Shown: one piece after another, positions 36,037 to 44,676 of the stretch
Numbering within the stretch: the stretch's first letter is position 1
How the letters are laid out: every line of letters begins with the position of its first letter
Assembly: GCA_027533185.1 (NCBI GenBank)
Contig: JAPZTS010000007.1
Coordinates: forward strand, 1-64,000
Origin: Leptospira sp.
GTDB lineage: Bacteria; Spirochaetota; Leptospiria; Leptospirales; Leptospiraceae
DNA: 64,000 bases
Direction: 5' to 3'
The notes under the pieces: model-generated
Database searches by the model: none
What the model was told of the DNA's origin: nothing
What the model saw: only the letters and a program-made list of their open reading frames with translations
Program-made: the position numbers and the translations under genes

Positions 36037-37872
36037 TTATTCAACCGTAACCGATTTTGCTAAATTCCTTGGTTGGTCCACATTGCAACCTCTAAGAATT
36101 GCTATGTGATAGGAAAGGAGCTGGAGCGGAACCACTGCCAACAGAGGAACAAGTGCATCAGCAATTTTAGGAATTTCAAATGTATAATCAGCCATAGATT
36201 TGATTTCCTTATCACCCTCCGTTACAATCGCAATCACCTTTCCTTTTCGTGCCTTAACTTCTTGAATATTGGAAACAACCTTTTCATAGGAAGAATCCTT
36301 AGTTGCAATAAATACGACTGGCATATCAGCATCGATCAGCGCAATTGGGCCATGTTTCATCTCGGCAGCAGGATAACCTTCTGCATGGATATAAGAGATT
36401 TCTTTGAGTTTGAGAGCACCTTCCAGTGCTACAGGAAAATTAAATCCTCGGCCCAAATAAAGGAAGTTAGAGGCTCTATAAAACACTTCCGAAATGATTT
36501 GGATATCTTTTTCTTTTTCTAAAATTTTTGCGAGTTTATCAGGAACAGAATCCAACTCGAGTAAATGTTTTTGATAATCACTCATCGAAATGGTTCCTTT
36601 CTTTAAACCAAGATACAGAGCAAGCATGGTAAGAATCGTAACCTGACTTGTAAATGCTTTGGTAGACGCAACTCCAATCTCGGGACCCGCATGTAAGTAA
36701 GCTCCTGCATGAGAAGCTCTTGCAATAGAGGAACCAACCACATTACAAACCCCAAAGATAAGTGCTCCTTTGGATTTTGCAAGTTCAATGGCGGCAAGTG
36801 TATCAGCTGTCTCACCTGACTGGGATACGGCGATTACAATATCTCTTTCCGTAACTATTGGATTTCGATAACGAAATTCCGAAGCATATTCGACTTCGGT
36901 TGGAATTCGCGCAAGATCTTCGAATAAATACTCTCCGATTAAACCAGCATGCCAAGAAGTTCCACATCCGATCAAAATCAATCGGTCTGCATTTAAAAAC
37001 CGATTTAGGTATTGGTCCACACCACTTAAAAAAAGATGGTGTTCTCTGGACACAAGCCTTCCCCGCATCGCATCCCGTACGGATCTGGGTTGCTCAAAGA
37101 TCTCTTTTAACATAAAGTGGGGGTACCCGCCCTTCTCTATGTCTTCCAAATCCATTTCTAATTTTTGAATGAAAGGAGTTTTAGAAACATTTTCTAAATT
37201 TTTTACAACCAAACTACCATCTTTGATCACCGCCATCTCTTGGTCATTGAGATATATTACATTATTCGTATATTCGATGATGGGAGTTGCATCGGATGCT
37301 ACAAAAAATTCATCTGTTCCAAGACCAATGACTAAGGGAGAACCTTTCCTTGCCGCAATCATGGTTCTTTCTTCCTCTTCCGCAAGAACAACAATCGCGT
37401 AAGCTCCAACTACTTCATTGAGCGCAAGTCTTACAGCTTCATCAATAGAACACTTGTTTTGTTTTTTAATTTCTTCGATTAAGTGGATTAGTACTTCCGA
37501 ATCCGTATCAGATAGAAACTTATGGCCGTTGGATTCTAATTCCTTTTTGATAGATGAATAATTTTCAATGATGCCATTGTGGATGATTGCAAGTTTGCCA
37601 TCCGAACTTAAGTGTGGGTGCGCATTCCGATCACTTGGCTCCCCGTGAGTTGCCCAACGGGTATGTCCGATTCCAAGACTTGCTGAAAATTTTTTGTCCC
37701 CAATAACAGCCTCTAAATCGGATACCTTTCCTTGTTTTTTTAGGATTTCCAATTTTCCATTTAACAAAGCTACACCGGCACTGTCGTATCCACGGTATTC
37801 TAAACGTTTTAATCCTTTGATTATTACGGGCAGGGCTGCCCTTTTTCCTAAGTATCCTACGATTCCACACAT
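36037..37872 (-). CDS. glmS: Glutamine-fructose-6-phosphate aminotransferase GlmS
   Basis: 611 residues, the standard length. The N-terminal glutaminase has the nucleophile Cys2 (MCGIVGYLGKRAAL) and GHTRWATHGEPSDRNAHPH. Two SIS isomerase domains follow (CGTSWHAGLIGEYL, SQSGETADTLAAIE, GRGFNFPVALEGALKLKEISYIHAEGYPAAEMKHGPIALI), and the end NVDQPRNLAKSVTVE is the GlmS tail. It makes glucosamine-6-phosphate, the first committed step to peptidoglycan and lipid A amino sugars. Its start overlaps the mutase gene by 16 nt. I saw no glmS ribozyme, and none is expected in a leaderless overlap. Confidence 0.97.
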   Translation of the reverse strand: MCGIVGYLGKRAALPVIIKGLKRLEYRGYDSAGVALLNGKLEILKKQGKVSDLEAVIGDKKFSASLGIGHTRWATHGEPSDRNAHPHLSSDGKLAIIHNGIIENYSSIKKELESNGHKFLSDTDSEVLIHLIEEIKKQNKCSIDEAVRLALNEVVGAYAIVVLAEEEERTMIAARKGSPLVIGLGTDEFFVASDATPIIEYTNNVIYLNDQEMAVIKDGSLVVKNLENVSKTPFIQKLEMDLEDIEKGGYPHFMLKEIFEQPRSVRDAMRGRLVSREHHLFLSGVDQYLNRFLNADRLILIGCGTSWHAGLIGEYLFEDLARIPTEVEYASEFRYRNPIVTERDIVIAVSQSGETADTLAAIELAKSKGALIFGVCNVVGSSIARASHAGAYLHAGPEIGVASTKAFTSQVTILTMLALYLGLKKGTISMSDYQKHLLELDSVPDKLAKILEKEKDIQIISEVFYRASNFLYLGRGFNFPVALEGALKLKEISYIHAEGYPAAEMKHGPIALIDADMPVVFIATKDSSYEKVVSNIQEVKARKGKVIAIVTEGDKEIKSMADYTFEIPKIADALVPLLAVVPLQLLSYHIAILRGCNVDQPRNLAKSVTVE

Positions 37873-39233
37873 GTTTTTACCCTCTTTAAGGTAAGACTTA
37901 AGTCATTTTTAGTTTTAGTTTCTATGATCACACGAAAGATTGGTTCAGTATTTGATGGTCTGATATGAATCCAAGAATCATCAATAAACATCCACAGCCC
38001 ATCTCTTTCAGAAATAATTTTTGGTGAAAATTCTGATTTAAATTTGTCATAGAGATTTTCCAACGACAATCCATTTGAAAGCGGGAAGGATTGTTTTTCC
38101 ATGTAAAGATTTGGCATGCCATCTAACAAAGAATCAATGGATTTTCCAGTCTCCGCCATCAAATTTAAAATATGCGCAATTCCTGATAGAGTGTCTCTTC
38201 CAAAACTTGGTATACTGGGATCGATTACACCGCCATTTCCCTCGCCACCAAAAATCGCCTTGGACTTTATCATCTCTTCCACGACATTTGCCTCACCCAC
38301 CTTAGAACGAATTACAGAGGCGCCCAGCGATTCGGCAACAGCCTCATTGATAAAGGAAGTGGAAAGATTTACGATCACTTTCGAATTTTTTTTTGCATGG
38401 GTGAGTACGTTTTGTAATGCCAAAGGCAAAGTATATTCTTCTGAAATGGCTCCCCTTTTCGGAGAAAATAATACCAAACGATCTGCGTCTGGGTCCAAAG
38501 CAAAACCGATATCTGCCTTGGATTTTTTGAAATGGGGCTCTACAACTTTTAAGGCTTTGGCCGTTGGTTCTGGTGGCCTTGGAAACGTTCCATCGGGAGT
38601 ACAGTTATGAGATACAACCTGGCATCCCAATTTTTGGAGTAACTTTGGAATCACAAAACTCCCCGCTCCTGAGACTGCATCCACAAAAACCTTAAATTTC
38701 TTCTTTTTGATTTTGGCTACGTTCACTCTGTCCAAAACAGATTGAATATGCAAATCGATATAGTCTTCGCCTGATTCTACATATCCTTTAGGATGAATTT
38801 GTTCTTTAAAAAAACTTTGATCTCGAATGATAGAAAGAAGCTTCTGATTCTCTGAGGCAGAAAAGAAGAACCCTTGTTTGGAAATAAATTTAAAGGCGTT
38901 CCACTCCATTGGGTTGTGGGAAGCAGAGATCATAATCCCACCTTTTGCTTTTGCGAGATTGACAACTGCTTTGGTAGTAGGAGTTGGCACAAGACCTAAA
39001 CTTAAAATAGATGAGTGATTGGCCAAAAGTGCGGAAGAAAGTAGGCTTTCAAAATACGGACCACTGGGCCTAGAATCCCGCCCTATAACAACAGTTCCAC
39101 CTTCCATCATCGTACTAAAAGCACGTGAAAAAAGTAGAGCCTCACCAAGCCCAAACCCTGACTGAACCTTGCCACGAACCCCAGAAATTGAGATCATCAG
39201 AGAGGATAGATCGAAGTTTTGTGTTACCAACAT
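37857..39233 (-). CDS. glmM: Phosphoglucosamine mutase-type phosphohexomutase
   Basis: 458 residues. The catalytic phosphoserine loop is ISASHNPMEWNAFKF, the metal loop ALDPDADRLVLF, the sugar-binding loop FGGEGNGGVIDP, and the phosphate-binding end IHIRPSNTEPIFRV. Family members include GlmM, PMM and PGM; the GlmM call rests mainly on being directly coupled to glmS and on the GlmU-like gene after it, so confidence is higher for the fold than for the substrate. It converts glucosamine-6-P to glucosamine-1-P if GlmM. Either Met1 or Met13 (ISISGVRG) may be the true start. Confidence 0.85.
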   Translation of the reverse strand: MLVTQNFDLSSLMISISGVRGKVQSGFGLGEALLFSRAFSTMMEGGTVVIGRDSRPSGPYFESLLSSALLANHSSILSLGLVPTPTTKAVVNLAKAKGGIMISASHNPMEWNAFKFISKQGFFFSASENQKLLSIIRDQSFFKEQIHPKGYVESGEDYIDLHIQSVLDRVNVAKIKKKKFKVFVDAVSGAGSFVIPKLLQKLGCQVVSHNCTPDGTFPRPPEPTAKALKVVEPHFKKSKADIGFALDPDADRLVLFSPKRGAISEEYTLPLALQNVLTHAKKNSKVIVNLSTSFINEAVAESLGASVIRSKVGEANVVEEMIKSKAIFGGEGNGGVIDPSIPSFGRDTLSGIAHILNLMAETGKSIDSLLDGMPNLYMEKQSFPLSNGLSLENLYDKFKSEFSPKIISERDGLWMFIDDSWIHIRPSNTEPIFRVIIETKTKNDLSLTLKRVKTCVES

Positions 39234-39330
39234 ATAATGATATCAAGGATGGCAAAAAAGCCAAGGGAGTCTATCTTTTTGCTTAGAATTTTAAAAGAAG
39301 AAGTAGGAAGGACAAAGAAGGTAAACGGTT

Positions 39331-39403
39331 TGGGCGATGACAGGATTGAACTGCCGACCCGCTGCTTGTAAGGCAGCTGCTCTCCCAGCTGAGCTAATCG
39401 CCC
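39331..39403 (-). tRNA. tRNA-Val (UAC)
   Basis: A 73-nt cloverleaf on the minus strand: acceptor GGGCGAT paired with ATCGCCC plus discriminator A, D-arm GCTC/GAGC, anticodon stem GCTGC/GCAGC with loop CTTACAA (anticodon TAC), 5-nt variable loop, and T-arm GGCAG/CTGTC around TTCAATC. It reads GUA (and GUN by wobble) as Val. CCA is not encoded. Confidence 0.97.
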
Positions 39404-39414
39404 GTCGTGATACC

Positions 39415-39442
39415 ATTAAATGAAGAGGAGGTTTTTTGTAAA
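39415..39442 (-). promoter_or_regulatory. Sigma70-type promoter for tRNA-Val
   Basis: On the minus strand TTTACA and TTTAAT lie 16 nt apart, and the -10 element ends 11 nt before the mature tRNA end. It is placed just after the rpsT terminator, which supports independent transcription of the tRNA. Confidence 0.5.
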
Positions 39443-39454
39443 TCTAGTTTTGAA

Positions 39455-39480
39455 ATAAAAAAGGCCACACTAGGTGGCCC
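39455..39480 (-). terminator. Rho-independent terminator after rpsT
   Basis: On the minus strand GGCCAC and GTGGCC pair around CTAGT and are followed by TTTTTTATTT. It lies 25-50 nt past the rpsT stop. Confidence 0.88.
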
Positions 39481-39505
39481 TCTGTCCTTTAGCTATAAAC
39501 GAAAG

Positions 39506-39784
39506 TTATGCGGCCTTTGCTTCTCCAATAGAGTTGATGCGAAGTGCCATACGGGATTTTTTTCTATCCGCATTTTTTTTGTGAATGAGTTTTGTTTTCA
39601 CAGCTTTGTCTAGGCGAGATGCTAGTTTGCTAAAAACGGAAAGAGCTTCCGTTTTATCACCTGCTTTGATTGCTTTAAGCAAGTTACGCGCATAGGTACG
39701 CATTTCTGTGCGATCTTCTGCATTTCTAGTTTTTCTACGTTCGGTTCTACGAATATCTTTCTTTGATGATTTTAAATTAGCCAA
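39506..39784 (-). CDS. rpsT: 30S ribosomal protein S20
   Basis: 92 residues, with the basic helical sequence of bS20 (MANLKSSKKDIRRTERRKTRN start, LASRLDKAVKTKLIHKKNADRKKSRM end). It binds 16S rRNA in the small subunit body. The start codon is TTG: no ATG fits the conserved MANLKSS beginning. In E. coli rpsT also starts at UUG, which is part of its weak, autoregulated initiation. It is monocistronic, with a terminator after it and a possible promoter about 50-60 nt upstream (TTGACC at 39836-39841 on the minus strand). Confidence 0.97.
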   Translation of the reverse strand: MANLKSSKKDIRRTERRKTRNAEDRTEMRTYARNLLKAIKAGDKTEALSVFSKLASRLDKAVKTKLIHKKNADRKKSRMALRINSIGEAKAA

Positions 39785-39906
39785 GGAACATTACCTACAA
39801 GGAATTTTTACTTATTTTTTGTGTACCCACTTGGGGGTCAAGGCGAAAGAGGATTTTTTTGGGCCCAAATCTGCTCTCCTAGACCTCTCTTTCAGGAGGA
39901 AAACTT

Positions 39907-40191
39907 ATGTTCCACGCTTTGCTTTGGATTGACCACGAACTTGCCATTCTTTTGAAAGAAAGGCACCTCGACCAAGGGCTCGTCTTACGATTGGCTCTCC
40001 TTTCACTCAAATCCTACGATGTTGGATCCCTGTTTCTAGAGACAACTGAGGGCAAACACCACGAACGGGTGGAACTCTCTCGTTATGATTTTTTTTGTCT
40101 GAACGAGGTTGCAAGGGATAAGGAAGTTGACCCGAACTTAATCCTATCTTATGCTTTCACAGAAGCAAGTTTGGAAATCTTAAGATTGTGA
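39907..40191 (+). CDS. Small cytoplasmic protein of unknown function
   Basis: 94 residues with an excellent AGGAGGA ribosome-binding site. The sequence is helical and Leu-rich (IDHELAILLKERHLDQGLVLRLALLSLK), with no membrane segment, Cys motif or signal peptide. It is the first gene of a four-gene plus operon; the next gene starts at a GTG that overlaps its stop by 4 nt. No family recognised. Confidence 0.65.
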   Translation: MFHALLWIDHELAILLKERHLDQGLVLRLALLSLKSYDVGSLFLETTEGKHHERVELSRYDFFCLNEVARDKEVDPNLILSYAFTEASLEILRL

Positions 40192-41342
40192 CCCCAGATC
40201 GATCAAAACAACAATATATAAAAGTCCACACGATCGACGAGATTGACCCGAACAAATTGTCGATCTCACAAATCACATCGAGATATATCGATAAAGATAA
40301 CAACCGCTATGCTCTGCGTTTCAATAAAGAGACGAGGCGAATTGAGATTATAAAACTAGGAACCAACCAAGGTTTTGAAGTTGTCAAACAAGAACCGAGA
40401 CCTTCCCCGGAAGAGAAACCTCTGGTGGAGGAACCAGGAGGGCAGACGCCCACTGCAGCTCCGCAATCCACTGTTCCAATATCCGAAACTCCCATAGAAA
40501 AACAGGTTACAAACCCAAGCCCGATTATCATCAAAAAAAATCCGACACCAGAATCCAAACCAGTTCTCTCTGAAAAACTCGCAAAAGTTCTTGAGATGCA
40601 AAAAGAAAAAGCCCAGGCACAAACAGAGGAAGGCCTTCTTGGCGCTGACATCGAGTTAGATATCTTCCAACCTGGTGAAATGCCTCCTAGTCCTTTGTCG
40701 AGTTCCGAAGAACCCAAGTTGGAAGAAATAGCGGAGGGGCACAGAGAAGACGAAGAACAAGGCCCATCTCTAAATCCAAATGAGAGGACTCATTTTTTAA
40801 CTCCCAACCAAAGGATCGAAGAATTTATAAAACAACTCGGCATCTACCGAGAACGTGCCAACGCAATTATCAAAAATCTCCAATCTTCACGCATCTTTGA
40901 GATCACAGGGGATCCTTCAGAAAACAAAAATATAGTTGGAAACTTTGCACGAGAGATGGAGGCACGTGTCTTTGAAGCAATGGACAAAATGGTCGATCTC
41001 CACAAAGAAATGACATCGTACCCAAGGCCCATTACATACTACATATCGAAGGCTCCATTAGACAAACGAGAAGAGATGAAACTTATCGATTCCGACAAAG
41101 AAAAATTGGATAAATTACATCTTTTCGAAATGCAAAAACATACCGAAAATATTGTAAGAGCTATGAAGGACCTCAGCCTACAACTGATGAATATCCTCAC
41201 CATCAAAACAGAAACTCAGGTAAAGCAATTGCAATACCCGAATCAATTGATGTATGTGGATGCTAAAAATGCCTCTCTTTATTTTGCACAAGACTTGGAC
41301 AAATCTATACTAGATGTAGAACACTGGAAAAATTCGAAATGA
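40188..41342 (+). CDS. Conserved-looking cytoplasmic protein with disordered middle
   Basis: 384 residues from GTG. A short folded N-terminus (about 1-65: YIDKDNNRYALRFNKETRRIEIIKLG) is followed by a Pro/Glu/Ser/Thr-rich stretch (about 66-205) that looks disordered, then a helical C-terminal half (about 210-384) with long amphipathic helices (QRIEEFIKQLGIYRERANAIIKNLQ, EMEARVFEAMDKMVDLHKEM). There is no signal peptide. It overlaps both neighbours by 4 nt. Function unknown; it may be a scaffold for the two downstream products, which is inference only. Confidence 0.65.
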   Translation: MTPDRSKQQYIKVHTIDEIDPNKLSISQITSRYIDKDNNRYALRFNKETRRIEIIKLGTNQGFEVVKQEPRPSPEEKPLVEEPGGQTPTAAPQSTVPISETPIEKQVTNPSPIIIKKNPTPESKPVLSEKLAKVLEMQKEKAQAQTEEGLLGADIELDIFQPGEMPPSPLSSSEEPKLEEIAEGHREDEEQGPSLNPNERTHFLTPNQRIEEFIKQLGIYRERANAIIKNLQSSRIFEITGDPSENKNIVGNFAREMEARVFEAMDKMVDLHKEMTSYPRPITYYISKAPLDKREEMKLIDSDKEKLDKLHLFEMQKHTENIVRAMKDLSLQLMNILTIKTETQVKQLQYPNQLMYVDAKNASLYFAQDLDKSILDVEHWKNSK

Positions 41343-42133
41343 AAGAACTCTCAGAAAACGAAGCTAAAGCAATCTTAGAAAAAATTCGCGGGGAATACAA
41401 AGAACATGGAAAATTAAACCCGAAAGCTTTCGATGGGATTGGGTTTGAACAAAGATACATACAGACATTAAAACTTCGTGCGAACATTACAAAATTCTTA
41501 AATGATGAAGTAGCGTTTTTGGAACAACTAAAAGGAAAGTTTCAACAAATAGTTGCAAAAAAAGAAGCGGCAAAAGCACAAACTCTCAATCGGATCATGG
41601 ACGAATCTTTGGAAAAACTATCCGGATACAAAAAGGTCGATTTCCACCCATTAGCGAGTGTAGAGATTCGTTACTTCTACGGGGCAATTATTGATTTTGC
41701 AGAAGCCGATCTACCTGTTTTAATCTATATTTTTAAAGGTACTCCCGAGTATTCTTTCTTACAGGATGCAGTTCTTCAAATTGAAAGGATTGGAGTTACC
41801 AGACGAGGGCTTCCTTCTCTAAAAATCCAAGAAGTCATCAAAAGTATGTTAGATGCAAATGGGAATCCACTTGTCGTTGAAAAGGTTTCTCAGAACCTTT
41901 TAAAAGACGGATGTATTGCTCTAAAAAACATAGTTTTATCTATCGGGGATTTAAGAGCAAAAAATCGAATCAATACAGATATGATTGTTAACGTGAGTGA
42001 CCGGGATTATCCAAAAGCGGCTGAATACTACGGTGGCAGGAAATTTGGAGAATCCTTGGAAAAAATCGCTGAACGATGTAAACAAATCATACAAGATTTT
42101 CGAATGAATTCCTTGCTAAGTATCGAAGCATAA
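41339..42133 (+). CDS. Cytoplasmic helical protein of unknown function
   Basis: 264 residues. The N-terminal half is helical with coiled-coil character (KAILEKIRGEYKEHGKLN, VAFLEQLKGKFQQIVAKKEAAKAQ). The C-terminal half mixes beta strands and helices (VEIRYFYGAIIDFAEADLPVLIYIFKG, RINTDMIVNVSDRDYPKAAEYYGG). No catalytic motif or export signal. It overlaps the preceding gene by 4 nt and precedes the thiolase-like gene by 7 nt, so all four genes from 39.9 kb are one transcript. Confidence 0.65.
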   Translation: MKELSENEAKAILEKIRGEYKEHGKLNPKAFDGIGFEQRYIQTLKLRANITKFLNDEVAFLEQLKGKFQQIVAKKEAAKAQTLNRIMDESLEKLSGYKKVDFHPLASVEIRYFYGAIIDFAEADLPVLIYIFKGTPEYSFLQDAVLQIERIGVTRRGLPSLKIQEVIKSMLDANGNPLVVEKVSQNLLKDGCIALKNIVLSIGDLRAKNRINTDMIVNVSDRDYPKAAEYYGGRKFGESLEKIAERCKQIIQDFRMNSLLSIEA

Positions 42134-42140
42134 TTTCACT

Positions 42141-43676
42141 GTGGTCATGGCCACAGTGATTTTAGGTGCAAGCGACACCATTGAAACAGAATTTTCTGGA
42201 GACGATTACAAACAACTATCACCCACGGAGAAATACCACTCCCTACTTTTCCGATCTGTTGACAAACTCTTCAATTTTTTAGGCACAGACAGGAAACGTT
42301 TAGGTCCACATCTAACTGATTTTGTTTCGATTGAGGCTCAGTCCTTGGGTCGAGAGGGTTATGGATTTGCTATCAAGGATGCAAATGACCTTGGATTTGG
42401 AGGACTTGCCTGTCATACGGTAGACTTGGGAGGAGCCAGTGTGGGAGGTGCCATCCAACAGGCATATACTATTGTCGAAGCAAATCCAAATGCAGTAGTT
42501 CTCGTTGCGGCTGCAGACGTACCTAAATCAGTCTTTAAACAAGTATCAGATTTAAAGCGACTAACAGCCACAGTTTGTCATAAAGATTGGGAAATGCCTT
42601 ATGGTGCAACCTTGATTGGACTCTATTCTCTTTTATGCGAAAAGATGATGTTTGAGTCCGATATCAATGCGACGGACCTAGAAGAAATCACAAAACAGTT
42701 TCGCAACGTTGCAATAAATAACACAAGAGCCTTCCAATACCAAAAAGAGCTAACAGACAAACAATTAAAAAAGCCTCTGGCTGGTGTATATTCAACTCCT
42801 ATGATTGCCATTGTAACAGACCACGGATTTGCTACATTAGTAACCTCAGATGAGACCAAACAAAAGTTAATTGACGCATCAATCATAAAAAAAGATTCAA
42901 AACATGTTTATATTGCAGGCTCTGGACATTCTGCACATGCAGAATACCTAATTCAAAAGCAAGACCTTCGAAGCCCTGCAGCTCTTGCCTGCGAACGTGC
43001 AATCGCGCTATCTGGTTTTGGAAGAGAAGAAATAGACTACGCTTGGATTTATGACTGTTTTACGGGGATGATCATCCATGAAGCGAGTTTGTACTTTGGT
43101 ATCCCCGCAAAGGACGTCGCAAACTCTCTCAAAAAAGGAATGATTCCCACTGGAAAAAAAGAAATTCCAATTAACTTGGGCGGAGGCATCCTTAATTACC
43201 AAGCGGCGATGTCTCTCTCGGGTGCTTGTGGTCTTATCGATATTATGAGTCAGTATGGTCTTGCAACAGATCCGATACCCAATACGATGTCCGAAGAACC
43301 GAACGTAAGTCTTTTGGGAGGGAACGGGGGAATAGATAGCATAAACTCGGTGGTTATTTTTTCAAAGACCAAACCAATGAATCGGGCAAGAACTCCGATT
43401 GTCACAAAACCATTAACTGTGAATATTCCGAAAGTAACGGAAGGAGAGACAGGAACTATCGTCAGTGCAACGCCTGTGTATTTCAATCCAGGCGGAGATA
43501 AAAAACCTCCGTATCTCTTAGTGGTTTCTAGAACGACAGAAGGAAGTTTGATTCTTACCAATCTCTATGATAAAGAATTTAAAGAACTTACTGATTCCAG
43601 TCCCAGTGATTTATTCCATAAAGAAGTACGGTTCCAAAAGATCGAGGGAAAGATACAGGCTTGTTTGACTTTCTGA
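42141..43676 (+). CDS. Thiolase-fold protein lacking the catalytic Cys and His
   Basis: 511 residues from GTG (ATG two codons later is possible). The fold matches SCP2-type thiolases: ILGASDT at the start, VVLVAAADV, DYAWIYDCFTGMIIHEASLYFG, and INLGGGILNYQAAMSLSGACGLIDIM. In the nucleophile segment TVDLGGASVGGA the Cys position is Gly98, and the SxGH His block reads LNYQAAMS. The C-terminal about 90 residues form an extra beta-rich domain. It may be a condensing or transfer protein, as some SCP-x/DitF-like homologues also lack the Cys, or a non-enzymatic partner. Last gene of the operon. Confidence 0.78.
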   Translation: MVMATVILGASDTIETEFSGDDYKQLSPTEKYHSLLFRSVDKLFNFLGTDRKRLGPHLTDFVSIEAQSLGREGYGFAIKDANDLGFGGLACHTVDLGGASVGGAIQQAYTIVEANPNAVVLVAAADVPKSVFKQVSDLKRLTATVCHKDWEMPYGATLIGLYSLLCEKMMFESDINATDLEEITKQFRNVAINNTRAFQYQKELTDKQLKKPLAGVYSTPMIAIVTDHGFATLVTSDETKQKLIDASIIKKDSKHVYIAGSGHSAHAEYLIQKQDLRSPAALACERAIALSGFGREEIDYAWIYDCFTGMIIHEASLYFGIPAKDVANSLKKGMIPTGKKEIPINLGGGILNYQAAMSLSGACGLIDIMSQYGLATDPIPNTMSEEPNVSLLGGNGGIDSINSVVIFSKTKPMNRARTPIVTKPLTVNIPKVTEGETGTIVSATPVYFNPGGDKKPPYLLVVSRTTEGSLILTNLYDKEFKELTDSSPSDLFHKEVRFQKIEGKIQACLTF

Positions 43677-43699
43677 AATAGCAATTCAAGTTTAGATCT

Positions 43700-44065
43700 T
43701 CAAATTAAAGTAATTAGATCTATGAGTCCAAATCCAGCAGCAGAATATAAAAATAAATTGGATACTACGGAATGAAACTTGTAATCCGGATGCTTTCGAA
43801 ACCAAAGATGGAGAAATAAATGTATGATTAAGAATATATCGAATGAGTTTCTTAAAATTAACTTAGTATCTCCTGCAAGCTCTGGAGCAATTGCAAATAA
43901 TGGAAACAGAAAAAAAGGTAAATGTAAAAAAAGCCAAATAGGATACGCTACGTGATCCTCTAAGTCTTTCAAAACTAAAAACAATTTCCATTCTTTGTGT
44001 CGAATTGCATCAAGTTCGTGAATAAATATAAAGCTTGTCGCAAGAAGAAAAAATATTGATTCCAT
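43700..44065 (-). CDS. Small integral membrane protein (DUF6713-like)
   Basis: 121 residues from the ATG at 44065; a longer start at 44098 only adds polar residues. Four membrane segments: IFFLLATSFIFI, YPIWLFLHLPFFLFPLFA, NSFDIFLIIHLFLHLWF and LFLYSAAGFGLIDLITL. HELDAIRHKEW between the first two resembles small four-helix membrane proteins with conserved His/Glu (HELDAxxxxEW). Function unknown. It is convergent with the thiolase operon and downstream of the Crp-like gene, separated by an 18-bp inverted repeat. Confidence 0.65.
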   Translation of the reverse strand: MESIFFLLATSFIFIHELDAIRHKEWKLFLVLKDLEDHVAYPIWLFLHLPFFLFPLFAIAPELAGDTKLILRNSFDIFLIIHLFLHLWFRKHPDYKFHSVVSNLFLYSAAGFGLIDLITLI

Positions 44066-44134
44066 TTGGTTGATAGCTCCTGAACTTGAGAAGACCAATC
44101 AGATCAAGAATAGATATCAATTAAATTTCTCTTC

Positions 44135-44152
44135 AGTTGATTCAAATCAACT
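44135..44152. repeat. 18-bp inverted repeat at the end of the Crp-like gene
   Basis: AGTTGATT and AATCAACT are perfect 8-bp arms around CA. It overlaps the stop of the Crp-like gene and lies about 70 nt upstream of the small membrane protein gene. TTTTTATT follows it on the plus strand, so it resembles a plus-strand terminator; on the minus strand it could equally be an operator. Confidence 0.45.
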
Positions 44153-44675
44153 TTTTATTCCTAAACCGACTCATCGTTTCCTTTGTAATTCCCAAATACG
44201 AGGCCAAAATTTTATCTGGAAATAATCCGATTTTTTCATGTGAAGATTGGATAAAATTTTGATACCTTTCCTTAGGTGATAAGGAGATCAAATTGATAAC
44301 ACGCGTTTCTTGTTCTAACATATAGTTTTCGATAATTTCTCTAAAGAAATTCGAAATCTCAGTATTTATTTCTATCAAGTTGCGAAGAAAAAAGTAATCA
44401 AATTGAATCACAGAAACTTTACTTACTGTTTCAATGTATTCAAACGCATTTTTACCAAACTTTAAAAGTCTGATGGACTCACAAAAATCTCCTTCGTCAA
44501 TTAGGCGAATTACATGATTTTTGCCTTTGATTTTATAGTATTGTTGAAGCTGTCCAGATACTACGAAGAAAAATACTCTCTCTTTCGTGTTAGGTGAAAT
44601 GAGAACAGACTTTGCGGGAAATTCTACACTCTTAGAAGCATTTTTTGTTACTTCTAAAAGTTTAGATAATTCCAT
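44142..44675 (-). CDS. Crp/Fnr-family transcriptional regulator
   Basis: 177 residues. An N-terminal cyclic-nucleotide-binding-type jellyroll (about 10-115: VFFFVVSGQLQQYYKIKGKNHVIRLIDEGDFCES) is followed by the long dimer helix and a shortened winged helix (LSPKERYQNFIQSS, DKILASYLGITKETMSRFRNKKLI). The recognition helix ends the protein. The phosphate-cassette Arg of true cAMP-binding CRP is not obvious, so the ligand may differ. One base separates it from pheS upstream, so it ends the long minus operon. Confidence 0.88.
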   Translation of the reverse strand: MELSKLLEVTKNASKSVEFPAKSVLISPNTKERVFFFVVSGQLQQYYKIKGKNHVIRLIDEGDFCESIRLLKFGKNAFEYIETVSKVSVIQFDYFFLRNLIEINTEISNFFREIIENYMLEQETRVINLISLSPKERYQNFIQSSHEKIGLFPDKILASYLGITKETMSRFRNKKLI

Positions 44676-44676
44676 A

